A stretch of DNA of 64,000 nt from Haloarcula laminariae (GCF_025457605.1 NZ_JAMZFY010000001.1:496001-560000); one strand, 5' to 3'; counted from the first letter of the stretch, positions 51,132 to 60,008 are shown. The notes: generated by a model from the letters alone, not told the origin. Translations and numbers: made by a program.

Positions 51132-51944
51132 TCAGCGCTGGGTCGCCGACTGTCCGGCGCCCGTCTTCTCGATGAGCGGGTGTCGCGCCTCGTCGACCGT
51201 GATGTCGTCGAGGCCCGAGAGTCCGGCGAGCCGCGCCGTCCGGAGAAAGCCCAGCTCCTCGACCGCGTCGGGCGAGACCGTGAGCACGTGTGCGACCAGC
51301 CGGTCGATACCCAGGCGCTTCGCGGCGAGCGCGCGGTGGTGGCCGTCGATAATCAGCGTCTTGGGCCCGTAAGCGACGACGATGGGCGGCTCCGCGAGCC
51401 CGTTCCGGAGCTCGTACTTCCGGCCCTCCAGCTCGTCGGCGTGTACCTCCCGCTGTGTCGGAATCAGCCCGGCGACCTCGACTTCCCGCTCGGCCACGTC
51501 GATGGCGGTGTCGTACGACTGTTCGAGCATCTCGCGGGTACTCCGGACCTTCGACGGCGTCGTGCGCTCTATCTGGCTCCTGACGGCGTCGCCGTTCGAG
51601 AAGACGCCGAGCAGTTCCCCGTCGTCGCCGACGACCGGGAGCGACTGCTGGCCCGCCCGGAAGATGACGCGGGAGGCGTTTTTCACCGACATCCCCGGGC
51701 GGAGGACGACCGGGTCCGGTCGCATGTGTCCCTCGACGCGCTCGTCCCCGGCGACCTCCACGAGGTCTATCGCGCCGACACAGCCCAGCAGCCGCCCCTC
51801 GCTGTCGGCCACCGGGAGGTCGCCGTACTGTCTCGCCGCCTTGAGTCGGTCGACCACGTCCGTCACCCACGCGTCCGGGCTGACGGGCTCCACGTCGGTC
51901 ATGTACGACTCGACGCGGACCTCGTCGACCGCCATCTGCGTCAT
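51132..51944 (-). CDS. CBS-pair plus ParB-like domain protein (candidate free-serine kinase type)
   Basis: A 270-residue protein. Residues 10-125 form two CBS motifs (MTDVEPVSPDAWVTDVVDRL; MRPDPVVLRPGMSVKNASRVIFR), an adenosyl-ligand sensor. Residues 155-250 form a ParB/Srx-fold domain with PPIVVAYGPKTLIIDGHHRALAAKRLG. Archaeal proteins of this architecture include the ADP-dependent serine kinase SerK of Thermococcus. The GHHRALAAKRLG loop is consistent with phosphotransfer. Kinase activity here is an inference. Confidence 0.82.
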   Translation of the reverse strand: MTQMAVDEVRVESYMTDVEPVSPDAWVTDVVDRLKAARQYGDLPVADSEGRLLGCVGAIDLVEVAGDERVEGHMRPDPVVLRPGMSVKNASRVIFRAGQQSLPVVGDDGELLGVFSNGDAVRSQIERTTPSKVRSTREMLEQSYDTAIDVAEREVEVAGLIPTQREVHADELEGRKYELRNGLAEPPIVVAYGPKTLIIDGHHRALAAKRLGIDRLVAHVLTVSPDAVEELGFLRTARLAGLSGLDDITVDEARHPLIEKTGAGQSATQR

Positions 51945-52063
51945 GGACTCCCATAGTCCCGGGACCGTCTTAACATCTTTTTACCACGATTGATGGGGAC
52001 CGTCCGGCCATCGGCAGCCGATTGCCCGTCCTGCAGGTGTGACCGTCCGGCTGTGGGCCGGTC

Positions 52064-52612
52064 CTACGCGTCGTCGTACCGGTCGGCGGCCGAGGTAAAG
52101 CCCAGCTCCGAGCGCTCCTGGCTCTTCCGCCCCTCCTTGGCGGCGACGGCCTCCGGGTCCGGCCCCGCGTCGTCGTCGATTCGCGCCCAGGAGTTGTGGA
52201 CCTTCGCGTGACACCACCGACAGAGGAAGACCGTTATCTCGTGGGCGAGCTCCGCCCCGTCGGCCGACTCGCTGTACGACAGATGGTGTTCCTCCAGCAG
52301 CGGCCGGGAGTCGTCGTGGGCGTTGCGGCGCTCTTCGAGCCCACAGCGGCGGCACTCGCGGTCGCGGTTCCGACGGCGGAAGTGGGGACAGTCGGCCCAC
52401 TCCCAGTCGGCCTCGTCCGGGTCGCCGTCGGGGCCGACCGCGGCCGGACAGCGGAACGCCTCGGCGCTGCGCTCGTTCGCGAAGTCGGGGTCGTGGTGGC
52501 CGTGTTCGCGCGCCCACCGGCACTTCCCCTCGTCGGTCACGAAGTCACACCGGTCGACGTGGTCGTAGGGGTCGGAGACGCCGACCGAGGTCCCGCCGGG
52601 TGCCTTCTCCAT
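52064..52612 (-). CDS. HNH-type zinc protein
   Basis: A 182-residue protein, ATG 52612. The HNH region has CRRCGLEE (zinc Cys pair), LLEEHHLSYSE (His-His), then LCRWCHAKVHNSW (second Cys pair and His). An N-terminal Cys/His cluster (HVDRCDFV ... KCRWAREHGHH) may bind another zinc. Such haloarchaeal proteins may be nucleases or DNA-binding remnants. There is no partner methylase nearby, so a restriction role is not supported. Confidence 0.8.
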   Translation of the reverse strand: MEKAPGGTSVGVSDPYDHVDRCDFVTDEGKCRWAREHGHHDPDFANERSAEAFRCPAAVGPDGDPDEADWEWADCPHFRRRNRDRECRRCGLEERRNAHDDSRPLLEEHHLSYSESADGAELAHEITVFLCRWCHAKVHNSWARIDDDAGPDPEAVAAKEGRKSQERSELGFTSAADRYDDA

Positions 52613-52820
52613 ACCTGGGGTGGGACCTACGACCACCTGAATCTGTCCGTCGACGCGGTATCCACTTAGCTCGGTACGCGCTCGAACGCGTTCCCGAAGC
52701 GGTACCCCGCTCTGCGTACCGAGCACGGCGCTATCGCCCGCGAAAACGCCGTGTAAATCACTATAGCTCTCACCCTCCGTCCGACGGAACGCTTACGTGG
52801 TGACGTACCCACGCGAGCGT

Positions 52821-53186
52821 ATGCGCGTCGTCCACGACCCTGAGGGGGCAAGCCGCGTCCTCGCCACCAACGTCCACACGGCCGACTCGATGCTGTCAAA
52901 GTCCAAGGGGCTGATGTTCCGCCGGTCGATTCCCGACGATTACGCGCTCGTCTTCCGGTTCGAGCCGTCGTGGCCCTTCGGCGCGGTTCGGCGCCGGCTC
53001 ATCCACATGCTGTTCGTCAGGTTCCCGACCGACGTGGTCTGGCTGGCCGACGGCGAGGTCCGCAAGGCCAGGACGATGCACCCGTGGCGCTCGATAGACT
53101 ACGCCCAGGCCGACACCGTCATCGAGTTCCCGGCCGGGACCGCCGACGGCGTCGAGGTGGGCGATACGGTGGTCGTGGAGTCCTGA
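52821..53186 (+). CDS. DUF192 family protein
   Basis: A 121-residue protein with the DUF192 pattern: TADSMLSKSKGLMFRRSIPDDYALVF, FVRFPTDVVWLADGEV and IEFPAGTADGVEVGD. ATG 52821 was chosen over an upstream in-frame GTG because it begins at the conserved region. The fold is a small beta barrel often linked to secretion in bacteria; here it appears cytosolic. Function unknown. Confidence 0.9.
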   Translation: MRVVHDPEGASRVLATNVHTADSMLSKSKGLMFRRSIPDDYALVFRFEPSWPFGAVRRRLIHMLFVRFPTDVVWLADGEVRKARTMHPWRSIDYAQADTVIEFPAGTADGVEVGDTVVVES

Positions 53187-53298
53187 GGCCGTCGCCGTCC
53201 CGGAGGCGGCCGTGTCCAGTCGCCGACGTGCCTACGAGACGGCCCGTCGAGGCGCTTCCAACAGACTAAAGACCATGAACGTCCCAGTACTCTCCACT

Positions 53299-53370
53299 AT
53301 GTCGGAACACCCGACGGAGGATAGAGGAAGTCGCCGCGAGGCGGCTGGGTGTGAAATTCGCCCCGAGTGA
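53299..53370 (+). promoter_or_regulatory. Structured leader with short ORF before the LeuA/CimA gene
   Basis: A leader ORF (ATG 53299, or 53275 for a 31-codon version) ends at TGA 53370, 17 bases before the synthase GTG. The RNA contains two perfect or near-perfect hairpins: GTCGG-AACAC-CCGAC (53301-53315) and AGTCGCC-GCGA-GGCGGCT (53329-53346) with a GNRA loop. A CTAAAGA box at about 53265 predicts a start near 53295. The arrangement suggests attenuation or coupled translation. The peptide is not Leu-rich. Confidence 0.45.
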
Positions 53371-53386
53371 TGGAAGTGACCTTTCT

Positions 53387-54931
53387 GTGAGCCACCACAC
53401 ACTGTTCGGGGACCATCCAGCGACGCGTCCCCTCGACGAGGTAGACGACGTACAGTTCCTTGATACGACGCTGCGCGACGGCGAGCAGGCCCCTGGCGTC
53501 TCGCTGACGCCCGACGACAAGGCCGCCATCGCCCGCAAGCTCGACGCCACCGACATCGACGTCATCGAGGCCGGCAGCGCCTGTACCGGCCCCGGCGAGC
53601 GCGAGACCATCTCCCGGGTCGCCGAGCTGGACCTCGATGCGACGGTGACGAGCTTCTGTCGCGGCATCCGGAACGACATCGACCTCGCCCTGGAGTGTGA
53701 CGTCGACGGCATCGACCTCGTCGTCCCGGCGAGCGACCGCCACGTCGAGGACAAGGTCGGCACCTCCCGCGAGGACAACGTCCAGTCGACGGTCGAACTC
53801 GTCGAGTACGCCAAGGACCACGGCCTGTGGGTCGAGGTCATCGGCGAGGACGGCTCCCGGGCGGACCTCGACTACCTCGAAGAGCTGCTCGCGGCGTCCC
53901 TGGACGCCGGCGCGGACCGCATCTGCTGGGCCGACACCGTCGGCCACGCGACGCCGGACCGCGCGCTGGAATGCGTCTCCCGGCTCTCGGAGCTGGGGCC
54001 GGTCAGCACCCACACCCACGACGACCTGGGCCTGGCCGTGATGAACGCCCTCGTCTCCGTGGCCGCGGGCGCGGACCTGGTCCACGGGACCATCAACGGC
54101 ATCGGCGAACGCGCGGGCAACGTCGCCCTCGAAGAGGTCGCCATCGCCCTGGATCACGGCTACGGCGTCGAGTCGATGGACCTGACCGAGGTGTACGACC
54201 TCGCGAAGCTCATCGCCAACCGGACGGGCATCCAGCTTGCGCCCAACAAGGCCGTCGTCGGCCAGAACGCCTTCACCCACGAGTCGGGCATCCACACCGA
54301 CGGCACCCTCAAGGACGACGCGATGTACGAGCCCTACCCGCCCGAGAAGGTGGGCCGCGAGCGCCGCCTCGCGCTCGGGAAACACGCCGGCCGGGCCGGC
54401 GTCGAGGCCGCCCTGGAGGAACACGACGTCGAGGCGACCGACGACCAGATTGACGACATCGTCGGCCGCGTCAAGGAGCTGGGCGACCGCGGGAAGCGCG
54501 TGACCGACGCCGACCTACTCACTATCGCCGACGAGGTCACGGGACAGGCCGGGGACCGCCGCGTCGAACTGCTGAGCCTGACGGCGGTGTCGGGGTCGGA
54601 CACGCCGACCGCGAGCGTGCGCCTCTCGGTCGACGACGAGGAGCGCAAGGCCGCGGCCGTCGGCTCCGGCCCGGTCGACGCCGCCATGAACGCCACCGAG
54701 GACGCCCTCTCCCACACCGCGAACGCCACGCTGGAGGACTACCACGTCGACGCCATCACCGGCGGCACGGACGCCCTCGTCACCGTGGAAATCGAGATGT
54801 CCCGCGGGGACGACAGCGTCGCCGTCTCGGCGAGTGACTCGGACATCACGCGGGCCTCGGTGCGAGCGATGGTCGACGCGATGGACCGGCTCGTCTCCGA
54901 CGATAGCGACCGGCTCGTCGCCGACGACTAG
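53387..54931 (+). CDS. leuA: 2-isopropylmalate / citramalate synthase family enzyme
   Basis: A 514-residue enzyme when started at GTG 53387 (GTG 53351 in frame is possible). The TIM-barrel has DTTLRDGEQAPGVSLT (metal and catalytic Arg-Asp), HTHDDLGLAVMNALVSVAAGAD (metal His pair), INGIGERAGN, and HESGIHTDG from the regulatory side. The C-terminal allosteric domain spans about 385-514. LeuA (2-oxoisovalerate) and CimA (pyruvate) cannot be separated by eye. No ilv or leu genes flank it. Confidence 0.9.
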   Translation: MSHHTLFGDHPATRPLDEVDDVQFLDTTLRDGEQAPGVSLTPDDKAAIARKLDATDIDVIEAGSACTGPGERETISRVAELDLDATVTSFCRGIRNDIDLALECDVDGIDLVVPASDRHVEDKVGTSREDNVQSTVELVEYAKDHGLWVEVIGEDGSRADLDYLEELLAASLDAGADRICWADTVGHATPDRALECVSRLSELGPVSTHTHDDLGLAVMNALVSVAAGADLVHGTINGIGERAGNVALEEVAIALDHGYGVESMDLTEVYDLAKLIANRTGIQLAPNKAVVGQNAFTHESGIHTDGTLKDDAMYEPYPPEKVGRERRLALGKHAGRAGVEAALEEHDVEATDDQIDDIVGRVKELGDRGKRVTDADLLTIADEVTGQAGDRRVELLSLTAVSGSDTPTASVRLSVDDEERKAAAVGSGPVDAAMNATEDALSHTANATLEDYHVDAITGGTDALVTVEIEMSRGDDSVAVSASDSDITRASVRAMVDAMDRLVSDDSDRLVADD

Positions 54932-55028
54932 CGGGTCCCCTGTTCGCGGACCGCTGTGCCGGCCCGGGGACGGACCCGGCCGTACTGTACAGCCGCAGTG
55001 GCAGCAGAAACCGGTCGTTTCTCGCCGT

Positions 55029-55319
55029 CTATACGCGCACTTCGGCAGCCGCGGGGGTCTCGTGGACCTGCTCGACGTGTAGCTGCCGCTCGGCGGTCAC
55101 TTCGACGTGACAGCCCGCCATGACGAACTGGACCGTGCCACAGGCGTCCTGCCCGCCGCCGGTAAACAGCGCGTCCAGCGCGTCCGGGTCGATACAGTCG
55201 TAGAGCCGTTCGTCCAGGTCGAGGGGGTCGACGCCGTTCTCCTCCGCGACGGCGACGACGACGGCGTGACTCAGCGCTTCCGATTCGGGGACGTGTTTAT
55301 CGTTAAATCCACTTGTCAT
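55029..55319 (-). CDS. HalOD1 (haloarchaeal output domain 1) protein
   Basis: A 96-residue stand-alone HalOD1 domain: SHAVVVAVAEENGVDPLDLDERLYDCIDPDALDALF, then GTVQFVMAGCHVEVTAERQLHV. The family is restricted to haloarchaea and occurs as a signalling output with response regulators; a lone copy may dimerise with them. A 20 bp perfect palindrome lies just upstream of its promoter region. A Bat-type regulator gene precedes it on the same strand. Confidence 0.85.
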   Translation of the reverse strand: MTSGFNDKHVPESEALSHAVVVAVAEENGVDPLDLDERLYDCIDPDALDALFTGGGQDACGTVQFVMAGCHVEVTAERQLHVEQVHETPAAAEVRV

Positions 55320-55367
55320 TGTTCAAACTCGCTGCTTCCTCTTACTGACGGGACGACAAAGCCCGTT

Positions 55368-55387
55368 GTGGCTACCCAGGTAGCCAC
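55368..55387. promoter_or_regulatory. 20 bp perfect palindrome upstream of the HalOD1 gene
   Basis: GTGGCTACC-CA-GGTAGCCAC, a 9 bp inverted repeat with a 2-base centre. It is 49-68 bases upstream of the HalOD1 ATG on the minus strand and 57-76 bases past the Bat-type gene stop. The position directly upstream of a TATA region suits an operator. As an RNA hairpin it could instead terminate the Bat-type transcript, but no T-run follows. Confidence 0.6.
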
Positions 55388-55443
55388 GGCCGCGCGGCGA
55401 CGCTACGTGTATAGGAGCGTGGCTTGTTACCACGCGGGGTCCG

Positions 55444-57447
55444 TTACTCGTCGTCGAAAACCAGCGCGAGGAGCTTCCGCTGTGCGACTCTAAGGTGACG
55501 GTTCACCGTCGGCTGTGCGACGCCGAGCATCTCGGCGACGCCCTCGCCGGTCGTCTCCCGGGGCCACTCGAAGAAGCCGCTGGCGTAGGCCGTCCGCAGC
55601 GCTTCGAGCTGGCGGTCGGTCAGCGCCCCTTCCAGCGCGCCGCGTATTCCGTCTTCGGCCCGGTCCGTCGCGGGCTGGTGGCGCCGGGCGGTCAGCTGCA
55701 CGTCGACACAGCTGTCCCCCAGCCGGTCGACGAAGGTGCGAACGTCGGCGTCGGCGGCGAGGGTGACCATCACCGTCGCCGCTTCGCCCGTGACGGAGAC
55801 CGCATCGAGCCGCCCGCCGTGACGGACCACCTGGCCGGCGACCGTCGGCTCGTCGACGAGCAGTTCGTACTGGTCCCCGTCCGCGACGGCGACCAGCGAG
55901 TCGACCTGCGGAATCGCTTCGACGGCGTCGGCGACGGCCTCGCCGCCGACCCCGGGCACCGAGACGAAGAGCCGCGTCGTCGTCCCGTCGACCGGAATCA
56001 CCTCTGTGCAGTCCACGGTCGCGCCGAGCGCGGCCGCCAGCCGTCCCAGCGGCTCGTCCGGCGCTTTGACGGTCAGCTCCAGTTCGACGCCCGCGCCGGC
56101 GGCCAGGCGGCTGCGCCGCTCCCGGTCGCGGATGGCCACCGCGACGCTGGCGCCGAGCTCGGTGAACACCGACGCGAGCGAGTCGTCCCACTCGACCGGG
56201 TGGTCGGCGTAGGCCGTCAGGGTCCCGTAGCTGACGCCGTCGGCGCGCAGCGGGACGCTGATTGCCGCCTGGAAGTCCCGGGCGATGGCCGCCCTGGGCC
56301 AGTGTCGGTCCCCGATGGCTTCGGCCACGGCGTCGACGGCCGTCACCCGGTTCGAGGCCGCCGTCTGGACGGCCGGCGGGGCGTGACCGTCGCCGGCCGA
56401 GAGCGAGACGGCCTCCAGATAGTCCGACCCGGACCCCGCCCAGGCCCGCGGCTCGACGCCGTCGTCCCCGGCGCGGCCGATCCAGGCAAAGGACAGCCAC
56501 GACGACTCCGTCAGGGCCGCACAGACCCCCTGCTCGACGTCGGAGACGGTGTCGGCGTCGACGAGGACCCGGTGGACGCGACGGACCGCCGACAGCGTCC
56601 GCTCCAGTTCGGTGAGCCGCTCGGCTTGCTCGCGGTAGCTCTCTGCCTGCTCCCGGAGCGTCGACTCCCGGTCGACCCGTTCCAGTGCGGTGCGGGCGCT
56701 CCCGGCGAGGCGCTCGCTTCGCCCCTCCCGCTCGCGTCCGAGCGCCGGGGTCCCGCCCGCCGCGGTGTGGAGGACGCCGTACTCGCCCAGCGGATAGTAC
56801 CGGTCCCCCCCATCGAGCCCCGCGGGCGTCCCCGACAGAAACACCTCCCGGACGACGCCGTCGTCGTCGCCGTTGACCGCCGTCCGCGAGTCCTCGCCGG
56901 CGGCGCCGCTGACGCCGGCCGGCCACAGGACGTTCTGACAGGAGTTGAACAGATACACCGTCGCGCCGGCAAACCCCAGCACGTCGGTCGCCGTCTCGAC
57001 GATACGGGTGGCGACGGCCTCCTCGGTCTCGGCGGCAAACAGGGCCTGTGTCGACGCCTGCAGCGCCGTCAGCACCGACTCGTCCCCGACCTGGCGCTCC
57101 CGGCCGAGACAGAGCAGGTGTGGCCCGCGGCGGTCGAAGCCGAACTCCGTCCACCGGTCGGGCGCTTCGCCGGTCCGGACCGTCACGTACTCGCCGGGTT
57201 CGTCCGCGTTTCTTTCGACCGCCTCACGGGTCAACGCCGGAACGACCGACGTGAGCGGGTCGCCGACGACCGAACTGCCGGTCCCGGCGAGCGCCTCGAA
57301 CGCCTCGTTCGCCGCCACGACAGTCAGCGATCCGTCCAGCACGGCCGCCGGTTCCGACAGCCGTGTTATCAGGAGGTCTAGTAGCCGCCCCGGCGACTCC
57401 TGTTCCGTGGCCTGGTCGACTCGCCGCTTCCCACCCGAGTTCTCCAT
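55444..57447 (-). CDS. Bat-type PAS/GAF/HTH_10 transcription regulator
   Basis: A 667-residue multi-domain regulator, ATG 57447. A PAS domain (about 20-115) comes first, then GAF 1 (about 130-265, with a Cys-Gln-Asn in YLFNSCQNVLWP). A coiled coil with three EQAE repeats leads to GAF 2 (about 295-450), a bacterio-opsin-activator domain (about 455-600), and a C-terminal HTH_10 (LTDRQLEALRTAYASGFFEWPRETTGEGVAEMLGVAQPTVNRHL). It probably senses a small ligand or redox and regulates nearby genes such as the HalOD1 gene. Confidence 0.92.
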   Translation of the reverse strand: MENSGGKRRVDQATEQESPGRLLDLLITRLSEPAAVLDGSLTVVAANEAFEALAGTGSSVVGDPLTSVVPALTREAVERNADEPGEYVTVRTGEAPDRWTEFGFDRRGPHLLCLGRERQVGDESVLTALQASTQALFAAETEEAVATRIVETATDVLGFAGATVYLFNSCQNVLWPAGVSGAAGEDSRTAVNGDDDGVVREVFLSGTPAGLDGGDRYYPLGEYGVLHTAAGGTPALGREREGRSERLAGSARTALERVDRESTLREQAESYREQAERLTELERTLSAVRRVHRVLVDADTVSDVEQGVCAALTESSWLSFAWIGRAGDDGVEPRAWAGSGSDYLEAVSLSAGDGHAPPAVQTAASNRVTAVDAVAEAIGDRHWPRAAIARDFQAAISVPLRADGVSYGTLTAYADHPVEWDDSLASVFTELGASVAVAIRDRERRSRLAAGAGVELELTVKAPDEPLGRLAAALGATVDCTEVIPVDGTTTRLFVSVPGVGGEAVADAVEAIPQVDSLVAVADGDQYELLVDEPTVAGQVVRHGGRLDAVSVTGEAATVMVTLAADADVRTFVDRLGDSCVDVQLTARRHQPATDRAEDGIRGALEGALTDRQLEALRTAYASGFFEWPRETTGEGVAEMLGVAQPTVNRHLRVAQRKLLALVFDDE

Positions 57448-57556
57448 ATAGAACTGTCTGGGAGCTGAACCGTCGAAAGCGTAGTCCCGGTGTCGGCACC
57501 AGCTACGTACCAGCCGCCTGCCGTGCCCTGTCCGACCCCCGTGGCCCCGTCGCCGC

Positions 57557-58000
57557 CTACAGCTCCTCGTCGGCGTCGAACTCCTCCGGCGAGCGGCCGG
57601 CCGCGTCGACCACCTCGTCGGAGACAACCAGCGGGCAGTCCACCCGCAGGGCGATGGCGATGCCGTCGGAGGGTCTGGCGTCGAAGACCATCTCCTTGCG
57701 ACGGTCTTCGAGGTACTGCTCGGTGTCTATCTTCGCGTAGAAGGTCCCGTCGCTGAGGTCGTCGATGCGGACACGGTCGATGGCGCCGCCGAACTCCGCG
57801 ACCATCTCGACCAGCAGGTCGTGGGTCAGGGGCCGCTCGAAGGGCTCGCCGTCGATGGCCAGCTGCATCGACTGGGCCTGGTCGCTGCTGACGAATATCG
57901 GGACGATTTCGCCGCGCGCACGCAGCAGTACCACCGGCGTCCCCTCCCCGTCCTCGCTGACGCCGACGCCGACCCCCTCGACCGTGGCCTCGTGTTCCAT
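57557..58000 (-). CDS. Bifunctional nuclease domain (DUF151) protein
   Basis: A 147-residue protein, ATG 58000. BFN family markers: VVLLRARGEIVPIFVSSDQAQSMQLAIDGEPFERPLTHDLLVEMV, and FDARPSDGIAIALRVDCPLVVSDEVVDAAG. The acidic C-terminal tail is typical of halophiles. Homologues show DNase/RNase activity in plants and have structures in Thermotoga; the archaeal role is unknown. Confidence 0.92.
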   Translation of the reverse strand: MEHEATVEGVGVGVSEDGEGTPVVLLRARGEIVPIFVSSDQAQSMQLAIDGEPFERPLTHDLLVEMVAEFGGAIDRVRIDDLSDGTFYAKIDTEQYLEDRRKEMVFDARPSDGIAIALRVDCPLVVSDEVVDAAGRSPEEFDADEEL

Positions 58001-58074
58001 ACGATATGGTTCGGCGCGGGGCATGAAAAACTAGCCCGCTGTCGTTTTACCGGACGGGCACGTCAGTCGACGCC

Positions 58075-58362
58075 GTGACCGACGACGGCTATCTCGTCGC
58101 CGTGAAACCGTCCGCACGCCGGGTGAGCGCGCGGGTCGGGCAGTGGGTCAACCGCGAGGGGACCACCCGGCGGTTCGACTCGAAGCCGCTGGCCCGCGAG
58201 TGGGCGCGGGCCTGCAGTACCGGGCCGGCGACGGTGTGGGTTCAGGACGCCCCCGCGTGGGCCGACACCGACGCCGACGGCTATCTGGTCGGCCGACGCT
58301 TCCGCGAGGCGGGCCCCGACCGGCCGGGCCGGCAGGCGACCATCGCCGACGCGGACGAGTGA
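58075..58362 (+). CDS. Small haloarchaeal protein, unknown function
   Basis: A 95-residue protein, GTG 58075: DGYLVAVKPSARRVSARVGQWVNREGTTRRFDSKPLAREWARACS ... WVQDAPAWADTDADGYLVG. The fold looks like a small alpha/beta domain with a repeated DGYLV element at each end. It is probably a common haloarchaeal DUF; I do not recognise a role. Confidence 0.7.
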   Translation: MTDDGYLVAVKPSARRVSARVGQWVNREGTTRRFDSKPLAREWARACSTGPATVWVQDAPAWADTDADGYLVGRRFREAGPDRPGRQATIADADE

Positions 58363-58410
58363 GCTCCCGCGTAGCGCGATACTTTTGCCCGTGGCGTCCC
58401 CACTCCCGGT

Positions 58411-58689
58411 ATGGACGACACCGCCGAGTCCGGGCTCGATACGCCCGCCGACGAGCGGACGACGGGTGACCTCCTCCAGGACGACGACAGCTTCGTCGAG
58501 GGGATGAATCGGTGGCGGGCCACGAAGTACATCGCCCCGTTCGTCGCTATCGGCCTGTTCGACCTCGTTCTCCTGCTGGGCTGGGGACTGGACCCGCTGT
58601 GGGGATTTATGATACTGCCCCCGATTCTGTTCGTCAGCGTCCTCGGCTGGATCGCGTTCAGAACCGGCTTCGCGAGCGACCGGGTCTGA
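58411..58689 (+). CDS. Two-helix small membrane protein
   Basis: A 92-residue protein: a 45-residue acidic N-terminal tail, then two membrane helices (IAPFVAIGLFDLVLLLGWGL; GFMILPPILFVSVLGWIAF). It resembles many haloarchaeal two-helix proteins of unknown function. No partner is evident. Confidence 0.7.
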   Translation: MDDTAESGLDTPADERTTGDLLQDDDSFVEGMNRWRATKYIAPFVAIGLFDLVLLLGWGLDPLWGFMILPPILFVSVLGWIAFRTGFASDRV

Positions 58690-58710
58690 CGGCCGAAAAC
58701 GGCGGCGCCG

Positions 58711-58947
58711 TCAGTCCTCGAACAGCTCGTCGACGGCACCGCGCGCGGCCAGCGCCGCGTCGTCGGCGACTCGCTCCTCGTCGGCGCTCGCGTCGGGCGC
58801 CTTGACGTACACGTCCACGTCGAGGACGCCCTCCTCGAAGGTCACGGTCACGTCGTAGTCGTCGATATCGCCTACGCTGAGACGGGCAAAAATGACGTTC
58901 TCGGCCGCGTCGGCGGCCGTCTCAACGACCTCGTCGTCGCTCGTCAT
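58711..58947 (-). CDS. DUF3194 protein downstream of prefoldin beta
   Basis: A 78-residue protein, ATG 58947, five bases after the prefoldin beta stop: AADAAENVIFARLSVGDIDDYDVTVTFEEGVLDVDVYVKAPD. DUF3194 proteins typically lie next to pfdB in archaea, so this is a conserved pair. It may help prefoldin or a linked chaperone task. Confidence 0.88.
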   Translation of the reverse strand: MTSDDEVVETAADAAENVIFARLSVGDIDDYDVTVTFEEGVLDVDVYVKAPDASADEERVADDAALAARGAVDELFED

Positions 58948-58951
58948 CGCC

Positions 58952-59326
58952 TTACGCGCCGGCGCCGGGGCCGCCTGCGGGGCCGCCACCGAGCATCTGC
59001 TGGAGCTCGCTCTGGAGCTCTTCGAACTGCTCCTGGACGCGCTCTTCCTGCTTTTCGAGGGTCTCGACGCGGACTTCGAGGTTGCTGACCTTCTCTTCGA
59101 GGTCCTCGCGGGCCTCGCCGAGCTCGGTCTTGACGAGCAGCTCGCCGACCTCGCGGTACATCGTGGTGTCGGCGTCGACGTCGTCGAGCTCGTCCAGCGC
59201 CGTCTTGGAGTCCTGCAGCGTCGACTCGGCCTGCTGTTTCTGTGTCGCGACCTGCTGTGCGGTCTCCTGAAGGTCCTGTAGCTCCTCGAGCTTCTCCTGT
59301 GCTTCCGGCGGAAGGTTACCCTGCAT
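58952..59326 (-). CDS. pfdB: Prefoldin subunit beta
   Basis: A 124-residue protein with two long coiled coils flanking a beta hairpin: [47 protein letters not shown], then [31 protein letters not shown] and a Gly-rich tail. It forms the hexameric chaperone with the alpha subunit, delivering unfolded proteins to the thermosome. The alpha subunit gene is not in view. Confidence 0.95.
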   Translation of the reverse strand: MQGNLPPEAQEKLEELQDLQETAQQVATQKQQAESTLQDSKTALDELDDVDADTTMYREVGELLVKTELGEAREDLEEKVSNLEVRVETLEKQEERVQEQFEELQSELQQMLGGGPAGGPGAGA

Positions 59327-59495
59327 ACTCGCTCGGTCGGGGTCCGGAGTGTTAAACCCACGCTTTCATGACTGTCGGCGCCGGGTTGCGGGAGGAGCTC
59401 GAATTCGGATTTATCACGTCTCTAACGGCCGATTTTGGGGCGGTATCGGATGCGGTCGAACCCCGTCTCCACCCGTCCTTCTGGCTGTACCGACC

Positions 59496-60008
59496 CTACT
59501 CAGTGACCTCACCCACCGCCCGCTCGCGCAGCTCCCCGGTCAGGTGCATCCCGTGCTGGTCGATGCGTCGGACGATGCGCTTTGCCTGTGTCGGACTCAG
59601 GTACTTGTCCTCGATGGCCGCGCGGACGACGACGCCGAAGCTGCTTGTCACCTCTGCACCGAGGCCCTGTGCGGTGCGGCGGACGGTACGGTCCTCCGAG
59701 ACGACGGCGACCGCCGAGCGGTCCCGCCGGTCCCGATGGGCGAGGACGCCAGCGAGGACCGTCTCGGCCGCGCCGATGTCTTTGTCGCCCAGCACCGACC
59801 GCGCCCGCTCGACGCGGCTCTCGTCGACGCTCGTCTCGACCCCGCTGTCGAGGTACTCCGCGAGGTTCGTGGCCGCGGGTTCGACGTCTACGGCGTCGGC
59901 CACTGGTCCGGGGACGACGACGTCGCCGTCGAACGCGTCGAGCAGGGCGAGCTCGCCGACCTGGCCCAGGCTGTACGCGGCTGTCGGACCGACGTAGATG
60001 CGCGTCAT
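59496..60008 (-). CDS. PIN-domain-like protein (toxin-like partner)
   Basis: A 170-residue protein that opens TRIYVGPTAAYSLGQVGELALLDAFDGDVVVP and has GDKDIGAAETVLAGVLAHRDRRDRSAVAVVSEDRTVRRTAQGLG, matching the PIN/DUF3368-type nuclease fold with acidic residues (D75-x2, E80, D105). The first Asp of a canonical PIN motif is replaced by Gly-Pro, so nuclease function is uncertain. Its ATG overlaps the stop of the RHH protein gene (60005-60008), a typical antitoxin-toxin order. Confidence 0.75.
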   Translation of the reverse strand: MTRIYVGPTAAYSLGQVGELALLDAFDGDVVVPGPVADAVDVEPAATNLAEYLDSGVETSVDESRVERARSVLGDKDIGAAETVLAGVLAHRDRRDRSAVAVVSEDRTVRRTAQGLGAEVTSSFGVVVRAAIEDKYLSPTQAKRIVRRIDQHGMHLTGELRERAVGEVTE

